Assembly (NCBI GenBank): GCA_002104905.1
Contig: MCFE01000328.1
Coordinates: 30,238-94,237, forward strand
From: Basidiobolus meristosporus CBS 931.73
Taxonomy: Eukaryota > Basidiobolomycota > Basidiobolomycetes > Basidiobolales > Basidiobolaceae
Reading direction: 5' to 3'
DNA length: 64,000 bases
Part shown: in pieces, positions 45,131 through 56,782 of the stretch
How the letters are laid out: the number at the start of each line of letters is the position of its first letter
How positions within the stretch are numbered: the first letter of the stretch is position 1
Notes under the pieces: generated by a model
The model's database searches: none
Told to the model about the DNA's origin: nothing
The model's input: only the letters and a program-made list of their open reading frames with translations
Translations under genes and position numbers: made by a program

Positions 45131-45499
45131 TGTCACAAGTCTTGGCATAAGAGTTGTAGAGGAATAGGGAGTTTAGATAGTATTGTTTTCACTAAAGCTT
45201 GAACTAATTTTTATTGAGGTTCCAGCAGCTCTTTATATATATTCTGCCAGATCAATTGCTGACTAATTGTATTTCCTGATGTAGTGTGTGGCTGATGACT
45301 CATTTGATTGCATCATCATTACCCAATAAGACCCTATTTAAAATATCAACTTATGTCTGATAAGGATCTGCTGATTCATTTGCTAACCAAGGCTACTGAT
45401 CTGATAGATAATACTGATATACTGATAAGCAAAACATATAACTTAATGATTTGACTAAAAACTGACTGAACTTAAACATTCAAGCGGCAGATCATAACA
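45131..45499 (-). repeat. 5' LTR of gypsy B
   Basis: It is 369 bp, TGTCACAAGTCTTGG ... GCAGATCATAACA. On its internal side, the element-sense TTGGTAGCAGCAATAACC repeats the presumed primer-binding site of gypsy A. Confidence 0.9.
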
Positions 45500-46260
45500 C
45501 AGCTCTCACCAATAAATGCTGTCTGCTCAGAGCAGGCTGAGTCTCATCATTACCAAGAAGAATTATCCACAAGAACTCAGCTGTTTTCTCAAGTGTTGGA
45601 AGCAAACCTCTTGAGCTACACTCCAGTGTGTGGGTGCTAAATGTAGTACCCACTCTTTGCCCTAGAGTTCTCCCCAGGGTTCTACCCAGTGTCCCCCAGT
45701 ATCCTCCCTATGATTCCCCCATGCATCCCCCTCCTATTCCTGCCCTTATCTAGTTAGAACACTTACCATAACAAGAAGGTGTTTACACCCCTATTTTATA
45801 GCACATTGTCTATTATCTAGGCCTCTCCAAGTGATATATATATATCCAATTGAGCCAAATGAGGGAATAACAAGATTTGGACAGAATAAACACAAGTCTT
45901 TATTACCTTGCTACATTCTATTGGAAGCTATTCTGAACCAAGTGGTAGTGACTTGACCTAAAAGCTCTCCCACTCACCAAGTACAGTCAGTAATATCCCA
46001 CACAGTGAGGTAGATGAGTTTGCAGACAAAAGCAACATGTTTACCACTGCCTCCACATCCTTTATTGTGGACAGAGTGGAGATCCCACTGACAATCAAAG
46101 CAACACCATCAAGAACTCAAGAGATTATCAGAGTGCCTTCAGTGAGTTTTAGAGCATTGATAGGCACACTAAGAGGTTGCAGCACTTCTTTGAGAGCAGT
46201 GCTCAGGAAAATGTGCTTGAGTATTGCAAGGATTTATTGCAAAGACTAGCAATTGAGGTA
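45500..46260 (+). pseudogene. ORF2 copy d, 3' part
   Basis: This continues the gene broken at 40380 (CAGCTCTCACCAATAAATGC). It carries the LLSYTPV region and then, after the solo LTR, the DEFADKSN...VDRVEIPLT and FFESSAQENVLEYCKDLLQRL blocks. It is frame-shifted and ends near 46260. The 3' flank to about 46540 resembles that of copies a and b. Confidence 0.55.
45629..46002. repeat. Solo LTR of a third retrotransposon family
   Basis: It is 374 bp, TGTGGGTGCTAAATG ... TAATATCCCACA, with short inverted ends TGTGGG/CCCACA and a perfect CAGTG duplication (45624-45628, 46003-46007). It splits ORF2 copy d. Its C-rich first part and the sequence overall match no other LTR in this window. Confidence 0.9.
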
Positions 46261-46579
46261 TGACTGAAGCCTTAATGGAAGTAAATTAATTGGTATCAAT
46301 GATATGTGAGAGAATTGGTTGGGTCAGCAAGTAAGGAGTATGTAAAGAGGCAACAACCAATTAGTATACACAAATGTAGGAGGTGACTGAGTGTCCGGGA
46401 TCAGAAAGCAAGCAAATTGGCAGAGGACTAGTGAACAGCCACCTATGTATTGTTGTGATGGAAAATTTACCAGGTGTATTGTAAAATCTGTTGTGCAATG
46501 ATCCTTCAACAATCTTTGCTTAATGTCTTGATAGATCAACACCTTTTGGTCACAGAACTTTAATATTGTGTAGGCCCTT

Positions 46580-47100
46580 TGATGGGATGTTCACAATTAC
46601 CTTCATAGGGGCTACTTAGCTCTACTAATGTGTCATGCACTAATATAGTCATCAAAGGCAAAAACTCATTCAAAATCCTCTTGGTTCCTGAAGTTGAAGC
46701 ACAAGCAGATGTGTCTAGTTAGAACTATGCAAATTATGCACAGAATTGTTGGTATGCAACTTCCTCATCAAAACCTCTCATTCTCTGCTCATTCTCAAGA
46801 TCAGTACTTCTCTTGTTGTATATCTTCTTATATACATCTGCTGGTATCTTGATGAAAAACTGATGCCACAAATTTCTACTCAAATTTATCATCTCTGTCA
46901 GCTCTCCAAGGTATCCAGCTCTGTTGGATTAGAGGAGCCCAAATATCTATATGAAAGCTCATCATAGATACTTATTCCATACTAAAATCACTTGTTGAGA
47001 ACTTGAATGGACCTTACATTGACTTTTCTGGCCTTTACTGTGCTAGTGAGCTAGGGGATGTGTTTTGTTTGGATTGTACTGAGAACTAGTTGAGACTTGG
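46580..47100 (-). pseudogene. Harbinger divergent second ORF, degraded copy
   Basis: The minus strand matches the frame at 59877-60405 over its whole length, including the FPNDF.M..VSMMSFHIDIWA region and the EILNEF segment. Stops and indels abound. The TGA that interrupts the copy 2 frame at 60093 is also present here. Confidence 0.5.
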
Positions 47101-47459
47101 CTTACAGACCAAAGTGATGGATTTCAATACTGATACTGTAGCATATTGGCATCAACATGGTCTTATATAAAACACTTATGAAAGCTATTATGATTGTTAT
47201 TAGTATATCATGCAAGAGACTTCTTGGATTGCATAGATATGAATCAGATCAAATCAGTTGCAGATTTCCTATTTGCTAATAGACCTGTGAGTAGATCATT
47301 AACTAAATTACCATGTCATTGTTTTTAGATGATTTTGTAACATGATGATTTGGTACATGGCAATTGATGGAGGTATGATCTTGATGCAATCAAAGAGTTA
47401 AACTGATAGCTCCAAATAATCCAAATCACATCTACACAATCACCTGCCAACCTTAGTAC

Positions 47460-47835
47460 TATTGCAACCCAAGAGGTGTTTTAGATATACAGAACCTATC
47501 AAGAAAGAACGACTGTAGTTGAACAGTTCTTCATTTGTGAAGAAGCTCAATATTCATATCTATGTAGAAGTATTGCAACTGTGATACTAAGTACCAAGGG
47601 TTTCTTGGCATTTAGGAGCATTCTGTAACAGCTTCAGGGTTGGTACATGATGTTTTAAAAAGTATTAATTTGATCTTGACTATAGGGAATAATCATATGA
47701 TCCTAGATCTGAAGAAAGTGGCAAAGCTAGAAATTTTCAGCTCTTGAATGATACTACAAAGTCCAAGATTTCAGCACCCCCCTTATCTAAATGATTTCTT
47801 AAGCCTGATTTCTTGCTGAAACTCTCATTTGCAGC
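47460..47835 (-). mobile_element. Copia 3' LTR remnant with a little internal sequence
   Basis: The plus strand reads TATTGCAACCCAAGAGG ... GATTTCAGCA (47460-47776), a copia LTR with internal deletions. The polypurine complement and about 55 bp of 3' internal sequence follow (ATGATTTCTTAAGCCTGATTTC). It is inserted in Harbinger copy 3. Confidence 0.75.
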
Positions 47836-48038
47836 AGTAATTAAGGATTTATTATTAAGTGAGTATAAATACCATACATATTAGGTCTTTATTTCTAGAA
47901 ATACCATGGCAATTTTGGGTGCATGTAACTTTTGAGCCTACCTGTTAATCAAATGCTAAGCCTATATCTGATCTGTGACACTGCAGGACTTTGGCTTTGT
48001 ATCAAAAAACTTTGATCCTTAATAATTCTTGTATATAT

Positions 48039-48446
48039 ATGGCTTCCTCTCCTGAAAATCATAGGGAGAGCCTGTCTCTCCAGAATCTCTACACTCTAGA
48101 TACTGGTTTAAAGGCTATAAGACTTCCCCATTGAGTATTCTGACTCTGATTAACACTACATCAGTAAAGAGACAGAGAAGCTTGCAAGATTCCAATCAAA
48201 GTTCTGCAAGAAAACTACAGCTTTTCTATTGGAGAGTTCCCTGTGAGTTGCACTTTTACTTTAAAGAAACCTCCTAAGACACCCCTTTTGTCTAAAGACC
48301 CCTGTAGAAACCCCATTAATAAACCCCTTTACTCTCAAGACAACCCTTTGAAGACCTCTTTGAGAGCCCCTATACAACAACCCTTTAAGCTTAAGGGGAG
48401 TTCAGAACTTCCAAGTACAGGATTTTTTTCTCAGAAAGGAAAGTGA
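48039..48446 (+). pseudogene. Unrecognised Lys/Pro-rich reading frame, broken
   Basis: From the ATG at 48039 the frame reads MASSPENHRESLSLQNLYTL and soon hits three stops. An alternative frame is open through the middle, and the first frame is open again from 48243 to 48446 (SCTFTLKKPPKTPLLSKD and following, rich in Lys, Pro and Ser). It looks like a real but shifted coding region of a mobile element. I do not recognise the family. It lies between a copia remnant and the Harbinger transposase, and nothing else in the window resembles it. Confidence 0.35.
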
Positions 48447-48765
48447 CTTCCAACTAAGAAAATGTTACCATAAAAGTAAATAAGCACAGTAGCTGATAGA
48501 AGGTCAGAACTTTACAGTAGAGGTGGGAAACATTGTCTAGAATATATTTTGAGCCTGAGACTTGGGATATTAGTGGAAGTAACATCTTTGTTTGGTATAT
48601 CAAAGTATCACTGACTGTTACAGAAGTAGCGTACTTGAAGTTATTGTATACATCTAATTAGTCTCTACATTGCAGAACAAGCCATATACTAGTCGTAATA
48701 CAACATCATGCATCACTGCTGCTGGATTTACATTCAAGACATGAGAGAAATTCTAAACCAAATGC

Positions 48766-49560
48766 TGTGGACCATCTACCACATTGTACTCAAGGAGATT
48801 CCTAGCTAAGCTTCAATGCTATTATTAGATCTATTGCTCTACAAGGTTTCCACCTGTCATCCATGGCAGCAAAAGTCCTTGAAGCATTCATTCCTGGCTG
48901 ACAGCAATGGAGGACCACCTTGCAGAGGGTATGAACAACTTAGAACAAGCTTACAATACCATTCTCAGAATCTCCAACAGACAACCATAACCCAGAGTGC
49001 TCAGCAACAGGTTCCATGCTTCATGAGTGACTTTGATACCTTCCTGGTCAAGATTAGCGGACATTCTGGAGGGTGATGGTATTGTTTTTTTAGCAAACAC
49101 CAGGCACACTGCTTGAAGTTTCAACACTGTCTGATATTGAGGGTAACATCATCTGGTTCAGTGGGCCATTTTCTGGTAGCAGGCATAACAAAGCATTCTG
49201 GAAAGAGAACCATCCAATAATCAGTAGAGAGGCAAAATGTATGGCAGATCTAGCTTATTTAGGAGACAATTGTCAGAGATCATATTATATAACAGCTTAT
49301 AGGAAGCCCAGGAATGATGTGCTTAGTTGGAAGCAGAAGCTCTAGAATGAAATATTTAATCATTTTCCTATTAAAGTAGAGCATCCAGTTGAGTTCTTAA
49401 AGAGACTCAGCATATTGGCCAGTAAATACAGAGAAAAGTCAAGTATAAGAGAAAGCAGCAGGATAGGTAAGATACTCAAGATATTCAATGAACAGTATAC
49501 TCATACAAGATGACATTCACTAAGAGCAATGTGTCTGGAGCATTATGGAGTGTAAATCAA
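48766..49560 (+). pseudogene. Harbinger (DDE_Tnp_4) transposase, copy 3
   Basis: This aligns throughout to the transposases at 56.9-57.8 and 58.6-59.5 kb. Conserved blocks are GPSTTLYSRR, VIHGSKSPEAF, LSDIEGNIIWFSGPFSGSRHNKAFW (HDK reads HNK), CMADLAYLGDNCQR and FPIKVEHPVEFLKRLSILASKYR (catalytic Glu kept). Many stops and frameshifts make it inactive. Confidence 0.75.
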
Positions 49561-49718
49561 GCAAGGAAAGCACTATACTGCGCAACATAAGTAAGATCAA
49601 ATATGATTATCAGTAACTCTATAGTACCACTAGCATCATGGTAGAAGTTGTAGTGCCAGAGTGATTGGGCATTATCAAAAGGCTGGCACTATATGGCACT
49701 ATACAACAAAACAAGTCT

Positions 49719-50377
49719 ACAATATATCAATGGTTAAAGCTCACCATACAGCTCTTATTAGTCACTTATGCATGGCAAAATACTTTGTAGCATCTGTGTG
49801 GACAAGTAATTTGCATCCTGACTGTAGCAGCTACATCTTTCCAGTGATATAAGATAGGTGACGTACAAGCTGGAGGTAAACACTTTGAAGTCAGCATAAA
49901 TCCTAAAGGCAAGGCACTGGTTGATGCATCTCTTTTGTATTATGGGTACTCTGCATATAGCCTGAATTAGACAATATCTTTGGCTGCTACTGGTTAGGAT
50001 ACTATACATACAAATCCATGTTAACTAACACACTTGCATCACCTTGACTTTGAAGCAATTTGTTGGAATACCTGCATGCATACCACATATCATATTTTAT
50101 TGACAAAGAACTTGTTCACATATCTGCTATGATCTACCACTTGAGCATTTAAGTTAGATCTGTTTTTAGTAAAATCAATTTGCTCTATGTTAAGCCTATC
50201 AATATATCAATGTTGGCTATGAAATCAAGAGTATTAGTCAGCAGTTGAATCAATAATAGCTTGCTGTGTCATATCTGGCATTCCCTTATTTGCCCCCATT
50301 TGAGGGGACATTGCGTGATCCTCAGGTGGAGCACTTCACCACTATTATGATCTGTTGCATGAATGTCCAAGTAAGAA
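49719..50377. other. Unassigned sequence with two gypsy LTR scraps
   Basis: From 50125 to about 50255 the plus strand matches the first third of the gypsy A/B LTR (TGCTATGATCTACCACTTGAGC...). Near 50344-50372 a second short LTR start (TTATGATCTGTTGCATGAATG) appears. The remaining 400 bp (49719-50124) show no recognisable feature. Confidence 0.5.
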
Positions 50378-52543
50378 CACCTTATGAATAATAATATGGT
50401 CCTGTGAGTGGATCCAATTTGGATTAGCCATCATGATCCTGCTTGGAGACTCTCAGAAAACTAGCAGCCTGAAGTATATGACCCTCATGACAATCTTGTA
50501 ACAGGACCACAACAGCTTCTTACTAATTTTACTGCCAAATAAAGTTATAAGACAATACAGGGTTTGATTGGTGCTGTGACAATAATTGCTAGGTATTGTT
50601 GCTGTCTTAATACCACTATTTTAAATGGATCTAACTGGCCAGTATATCCAATTGTCTTATATGACAAGAAACTTGACTGTATTTTGATGGCCTCATTGCA
50701 AGTCACTGATGACATTATTACAGTAGTATGGCACCCTATAGCTAGTTCTGTATAATGCTACTGAGCCAATTTGCAAAATGGTATTTCCTTTTTCCACCTC
50801 CCCTTGTGCAATTCATACATTCCACTATAGATATCACCCAACTTTACTTGCTAACCCACTATAACCTTGAGTATTCCACATACAGTTCAAATCAAAAAAA
50901 CCTATTGCCTCCTGCTTAGTAATGTCTACAAACACACACACCTGCCGCAATTGATATGCTTCTATCACCCAAGCTTTACACCTTATTAGTGTGATACTTG
51001 CCAAGTTGCCATATACCTTGTATTGCTGTAACATATACATCTTGCAAGCATATGCTTGGCTGCCACCACTTCTGTAATGAATACCTCCTGAATATCTGTC
51101 AGAGCTTTATGTTATCTAGTCAATGCATTCCATCTCCCTGCTGGATTCTAGTTCCCCTGATAGGTGCATTCTGGCTCTTGTTTGTGTGAACTCTATATTG
51201 AGTGGTGTAGATGTTGGCTTGTCACCATGAGAAATCCAGCATATCTTGGTTGAGTTTTCCCAATAACAATTAGTTGCTTGTTCAACCCTACCCAACTTTG
51301 TATTACTTGACTGATTACCCATGCATTGGGGCTTCCTAGCTTCTTAATGCCATAGGCATAGGTGTCTCTGTGTGCACATCTGTCCTCAGTATTTTCTAGC
51401 TTTTCCTGGCTGTCCTCTATGTGCCCACTCATCACATCTGTGACAGACTTGAAGTTGATTTTCTTGATGAGACTAGAATATGGCAGTACTTGCAACTTGA
51501 CTTGTCTTCCTCTCTCACCACACATCTGCTCTGTAGGAAACTCCTCAAAGGTGAAGCAAGGCCCAATATTCTCCTCACACCAAGCAAGATTGAGTAGAGA
51601 ATGAATACAGTAGTGGCATGATGGTGAAGAGGTACTCCTGGGAGAAGCTATACAACTCAAGGTGTGTGAGGTGTCTGATGGGTACAATAGCATCTGGGCC
51701 AAAACTGCTGGTGTCTTTGACAATATGTCACTATGGCAAAAGCTCCAGCCTCTCTAGCTTTCTAGGTGCTCCAAGTGTCTACAATGGCCTCTGTGTCACT
51801 TGTGAAAAGCTCCTTGATGGCAACTCTGAGATGTAACTGTTGAAGGCCAGTACAATGATTAACTGCAGATCAATAAGGGAGAAGTGTTACTGATAGAAGG
51901 GAGGATTTATTGATAAGGGCTTTAGTTCCCTTAAATACATTTCCTGTTTGCCAAGTGATTATCAATGAGAAGGTTCTAGAAACTTCCAGGTATCCATGGA
52001 AATCTTGATGACACCACTATGAACTAAGAATACTCCAAGAGTGTCCTGGAAGGTTATCAAAGACACAGCACATACAACCAATCAGGGATCAGTAGTCTGA
52101 AACCTGTGCATCATAGAGATACTCTATGTGGTATTGGAATGGTAGGGATGGGAGCACAGACTTAGGTAATGTGTCACAGGTGCTGGCACAGGTACTTACC
52201 TAATGTAGATATATATACTGAGTACAAAGCTGAAAAACATCTGGGATAACCAATGATAATAACTAAACAGGGTAAACATCATTATGGGATAATACTATCA
52301 ATATGGGCAAAAGAAGAATGGGATAATATTGATAGGATAAAATATGGATGAGTGCATCAGATTTACTATATGATAAACTTGTTGGTGGGAGGTATGTTTA
52401 CCCTACCACATCAGTAGAGATCAACTTGTTCAGCATTATATTTGTGGTTTAGCTGCTCAAATCCTTACAAACCCCTTGCACAACAGCTGTAGATGTGTCA
52501 AGTTGGCATTGATGAACTGCTTCTGTATAAATATTCCTACAAT
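50378..52543 (-). pseudogene. TNP2-like transposase copy h, 3' part
   Basis: This contains the far 3' flank (50378-50830), the segment with KVYGNLASITLIRCKAWVIEAYQ (50834-51040), and the C-terminal domain (51193-51610: YCIHSLLNLAWCEENIGPCFTFEEFPTEQMCGERGRQVKLQVLPY, then DVMSGHIEDSQEKLENTEDRCAH). An LTR at 51619-52413 splits it, and a MITE at 52544 ends it. In this copy translation runs past AWVI into SQVIQSWVGLNKQ, where other copies have an AGGTAAGT donor-like site. Confidence 0.65.
51619..52413 (-). repeat. Solo LTR related to gypsy C
   Basis: The plus strand reads TGATGGTGAAGAGGTACTCC ... CCCTACCACATCA, 795 bp with TG/CA ends. It matches the reverse complement of the LTR at 60406-61476 across CACAC, GGATTTATTG and AACCAATCAGGGATCAG segments, with indels. 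It lies in TNP2 copy h (host ..gtagtggca / gtagagatc..). A clean duplication is not visible. Confidence 0.75.
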
Positions 52544-52704
52544 AGACTTGTTCCACTGTACCATGCCAGGGCATGCGGTGCAATCTGTGGTCTCCAAGAA
52601 CAATTGAGTGCAATATTATAGCTACCTGTAGGTAGGATTGCTCTTGGATAATACTGCACCATATGGGACAATCTAGTACACTATGGCACAATCTGACACA
52701 ATGT
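52544..52704. mobile_element. MITE remnant
   Basis: It begins AAT|AGACTTGTTCCACTGTACC and contains GGCACAATC and ACTATGGCAC motifs. No right terminus is found before the 3' flank of the next TNP2 copy starts at about 52705. It shares interior sequence with the remnant at 29192. Confidence 0.55.
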
Positions 52705-55700
52705 GCCCTATGAAAAATAATTTTGTCCTGCTAGTAAATCCAATCCAGATCAGCCATCAGGATCTTGTTTAGAGGCCACCATAATACCTGCAGCTTCAAA
52801 TTAGTGACCCTCCTAACAATCTTATTATGGGATCATAATGGTGTTTAGCTAATTTTACAACCAAATAAAGGGATAAAACTTCACAATATTTTATTGGTGC
52901 TGTGACAATATTTGCATGGTATTGTAGCGGTTTTTTAGCGCTCTATAACTATTTTAAGTGAATCCAGCTGGCCAGAACATCCAATTACCTTATATGGCAA
53001 TAAACTTGATGGTATTTTGATGGCCTCACAGCAAAACTCTGATGGCATTATATTGGCAGTATGATGGCCTACTGCTGGTTCTGTATAATGCCACCATACC
53101 AATTTACCAAATGGTATTTCCTTTTTCTACCTCTCCTTGTGCAATTCAGACATTTCACTGTAGAATCATCCCTATTGATCTGCTTACCCACTACTACCTT
53201 GGGCATTCCACATATAGTTCAAATAAAAAAAACTATGGCCTCCTGCTTACTAACCTCTACAAACACACACACCTGCCACAATTGACATACTTCTATCACC
53301 TCAACTTTACTGCTATTGAGTGTGATACTTGCAAAGTTACCATATACCTAATACTGTTGGCAACATACACATCTTGCAAACATATGCTTCGCTGTTGCAA
53401 CTTCAGCCATGAATACCTCCTGAATATCTGCAAAGAACATCTTGGTATTTAGCCAATATATTCCTTCTGCTTACTGGATCCTAGTCCCTCTTACAGGTGT
53501 GCTCTGGCATTTGTTTGTGTGAATTTTGCATTGGATGGGGTAGAAGTTGGCTTGTGACCATGAGAAATCTGGCATATGTTGGTTGAATTTTTGTGATAAA
53601 AATTAGCTGATTGCTGCACCCAACCTAACTTTGCATTACTTACCTGATTACCCATGCATTGGGGCTGCTTAGCTTCTTAATGCCATTGGCATAGGTGCCT
53701 CCATGTGCACATTTGTTCTGAGTATTTTCCAACTTTTTCTGTCTATCCTCCATGTGCCAACTCATTACATCCATGACAGACTTGAAGGTAGTATTCTTGA
53801 TAAGATTGAAATACGGTAGTACCTGCAACTTGACTTGTCTTCCTATCTCTCCACACGTCTGCTCCATAGGAAACTCCCAAGAGGTGAAGCAAGGCCCAAT
53901 ATTGTCCACACACTGTGCAACATGGAGTAGAGAATGGATAGAGTAGTGGCAGAGATCTATGTGTTCAGCTTTATTTTTGTAGTATAGCTGCTCAAATCCT
54001 GTCACAAACTCATTGCACAACAGCTGTAGATGCTTCAAGCTTGCATTTGTGATCTGCTTCTGGATATATATTCCTAAGATGTCCACATGTGACTCCCAAT
54101 GCTTCCAATGTACCCTTGGTAGAAATGGCTTCAGAACACCACTTGAATAAATACATATCAGTTCATCCAGTCTTTGCACTTGTATTGTTGCATATGCATA
54201 TGAATATTAATTGGAGCCTGTAAGAAGTACTTAAGGTAGAGATACTCTGCAATATTTTGCCAATTGTTTCAAGTTTCTCTGGTCTCTTGAAGGGCTCATT
54301 TAGCTTGAAATGCCCCATGTACAACTTGGTCATCAGTATAGGGATATTGTTGAAAAACAAATGCATTACTTGCTAAGGAAAGCTTTTGCTCCAACAGATA
54401 CCCTCCATCTTAAGTATATCCTGCTTCCAATTGATTCCATATTCCAGCCAATGGCTTATAGCTTGCCAACTTTGCTGCAATTGCATGCTAACTCCTGAAT
54501 GTTCTCTCTGTGGAAAGATGATGCTCTTAGTGTTTGTGTATGGGTAATAATAATGTGTGTGAGTTATGGAGTAAATCCCCTGGATTTCACACATTCAACA
54601 GCAATACCATCCATTGTGCTGGGAAAAGCCTACCATCTTGCTGATGGCTGGGGTATCACCAATGGAGATGATAGTATGTGCTTTTACATTACGGCCATTT
54701 ACCATTATCCTGCTGGAAAGCATACAAAATTCATCCAGCAATAGATGCAGGTAGCCATCCAGGTTGGACAGTAATTTAGGCCCAGATATCAGTGAGACTA
54801 CCATCAGATTATTGCTCTGATACCATAAGATGGACAGCAGATTCAGATTGATCAGAATCATTAGCCAGCAGGATTTGCTAGTAAAGTACATGTTTAATGA
54901 GAATCCATCAATTGCTAAAGCAAAGGCATAGTCATACATACCTTCAAAGTAGCCCTTGCTTCTTAGCTGTTTGTAATGTTTGCCATCAAATGTATTGGAT
55001 ATGTTTGCGCTTGATTGATACTGAGTGCAGTACTGTATAGGTTTGCAATATTTGTTGTACTGCATCAGCTTCCTTAGACAGAGTATGACCAGAATATATC
55101 TGGAGTGTGTACAATGTTTTCTCTTGATAGTGGTGGATTCCTGACAATTTGGACATGTTGCAATGGTAGCCTTTTTGGATGTGAAGGCCATGCAACTGTA
55201 AACACATGCTGGAATCAGGACAGTCTCTGGATCATATGTTGCCAGCCGCATGATGGTTGTCCACTTGTACCATGTACATGGTAAGTTGCATCCGGGTATG
55301 ATTTTGACAAGAAGTGGTAATAAGTCCTCAAAGCCCCCATTACTGATATTGGTGGAAACACACCACATCTCTAGCCACAACATTACATCACTTACCAGTA
55401 GAAGGATTACTGGGCTCACTTGGCTCCATAAAGTATCTTTGGCATTTGTTACAACAGGTGTTGTCTCATTGCATATAGGGATTTGACTGGGCTCAAAAAT
55501 GGTACTGTTGTTAGGGGAGATAGGCTCAAATCCATCAGTGAACCTTCTTTGTCAGAGTTATCACTCTGCATGCCATATTCAGAAGGCTGAGGTATGCCTG
55601 AAGGTGTCACAAACTCACCTGACTCAGCTTACACAAGGTGACAAAGATGGCCAGGTGCCAGTATAGAAGTATCAACTGGCCAGCAAGATATTGTTGGTAC

Positions 55701-55849
55701 AGTAGTGACCATTGAATGGTCAAATAATACTTGGGTGGCAAAACACTGGCCATGATGCTTGTAATACTTCCTATGGTGTCTGTATGCTTCATGGCTGAGA
55801 GGCTTGCCACAATAGCCACATGGTCTTTTTCTCTTCTCTTATGGCATCT
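52705..55849 (-). pseudogene. TNP2-like CACTA transposase copy e, most complete
   Basis: The minus-strand order is a zinc-finger region (about 55850-55600, first few codons missing), the acidic linker, MSPVILLLVSDVMLWLEMW and MRLATYDPETVLIPACVYSCMAF. The TNP2 core includes the finger CPNCQESTTIKRKHCTH, YDYAFALAIDGF, NLMVVSLISGPKLLSNLDGYLHLLLDEF and MHLFFNNIPILMTKLYMGHFKLNE. The C-terminal domain follows (53640-54179: WKHWESHVDILGIYIQKQ, YSIHSLLHVAQCVDNIGPCFTSWEFPMEQTCGEIGRQVKLQ). This architecture is that of basidiomycete TNP2 proteins (Transposase_21). Stops and frameshifts, one just before MHLFF, make it inactive. Other copies read GAMHL where the family usually has an acidic residue two before MH. 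Confidence 0.8.
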
Positions 55850-56782
55850 CCATTGGTGATACCCCAGCCATCAGCAAGATAGCAGGTTTTTCTAGGCACA
55901 ATGGACAGTATTGCTGTTGAATGTATGAGATCCAGGGGATTTACTCCATAACTCACACACATTATGATTACCCAAGCAATATGTTACAGAGTGTCTGCTA
56001 CCCTAAGTACTTTTCATGGGCTCCAATTAATATTTATATGCATATGCAACAATACAAATGCAAGGATTGGATGAACTGGATATGTATTTATTCAAGTGTT
56101 GTTCTGAAGCCATTCCTACCAAGGGTACATTAGAAGCATTGGGAGTCATATTTGGACATTTTAGGAATATTTATCCAGAAGCAGATCACAAATGCTAACT
56201 TGACGCATCTTCAGCTGTTGTGTGAGGAGCTTGTGACAGGATTTGAGGGGCTATACTACAAACATAAAGCTGAATGCATGGATCTCTACTGCTACTCTAT
56301 CCATTCTCTACTCCATCTTGCACAGTGTGTGGACAATATTGGGCCTTGCTTCACCTTTTGGGAGTTTCCTATGCAGCAGATATGTGGGGAGATAGGTAGA
56401 CAAGTCAAGTTGCAGGTGCTATCATATCCCAATCTCATCAAGAATATTACCTTCAAGTCCATCATGGATGTGATGAGTTGGCGCATAGAGGACAGCCAGG
56501 AAGAGTTGGAAAATACTGATGATAAATATGCATATGGAGACATCTATACCTATGGCATTAAGAAGCTAAGCAACCCCAATGCATGGGTAATCAGGTAAGT
56601 AATGCAAAGTTAGGTTGGGTGCAACAAGCAACTAATTTTTATCAGGAAAATGCTACCAAGATATGCCAGATGTCTCATGGTCACAAGCCAACTTCTACAC
56701 CATTTAATACAAAGTTCACACAAACAACAGCCAGAGCACACCAATAATGGGACTAGAATCCAGCAGGGAGAAGGAATATATT
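55850..56782 (+). pseudogene. TNP2-like transposase, plus-strand fragment
   Basis: It starts abruptly at ISIGDTPAISKIAGFSRHNGQYCC, head-to-head with copy e. It reads through CMYEIQGIYSITHTHYDYPSN and then jumps over the MHLFF region to FSWAPINIYMHMQQYKCKDW. The C-terminal domain (open 56152-56598) is the best preserved in the window, ending NAWVIR at an AGGTAAGT splice-donor-like site. Either an intron begins there or TAA terminates the protein. The fragment ends at the Harbinger insertion at 56783. Confidence 0.75.

Larger units (their letters stand above)
40381..45499 (-). mobile_element. Ty3/gypsy retrotransposon B, full length
   Basis: The LTRs are 40381-40746 and 45131-45499, with CAGC immediately outside both (40377-40380, 45500-45503). 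Gene order on the minus strand is gag, protease, RT, RNase H, integrase, the Ty3 order. A polypurine tract (complement ttctcccctacta) lies at 40747. The LTRs differ at roughly 10% of positions by eye, so the insertion is older than the copia at 33.8 kb. A MITE at 42825-43035 cuts the polymerase after LDDIL. Confidence 0.9.
46540..49718 (+). mobile_element. Harbinger element, degraded copy 3
   Basis: The right end is the inverted terminus ACAAGTCT at 49718, preceded by TGGCACTAT motifs. A transposase pseudogene runs 48766-49560 (plus). Upstream, 46580-47375 is the reverse complement of the 59640-60405 region of copy 2, including the divergent second ORF. Between 47376 and about 48700 lie a copia remnant and unassigned sequence. 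The left terminus was not found. Confidence 0.7.
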
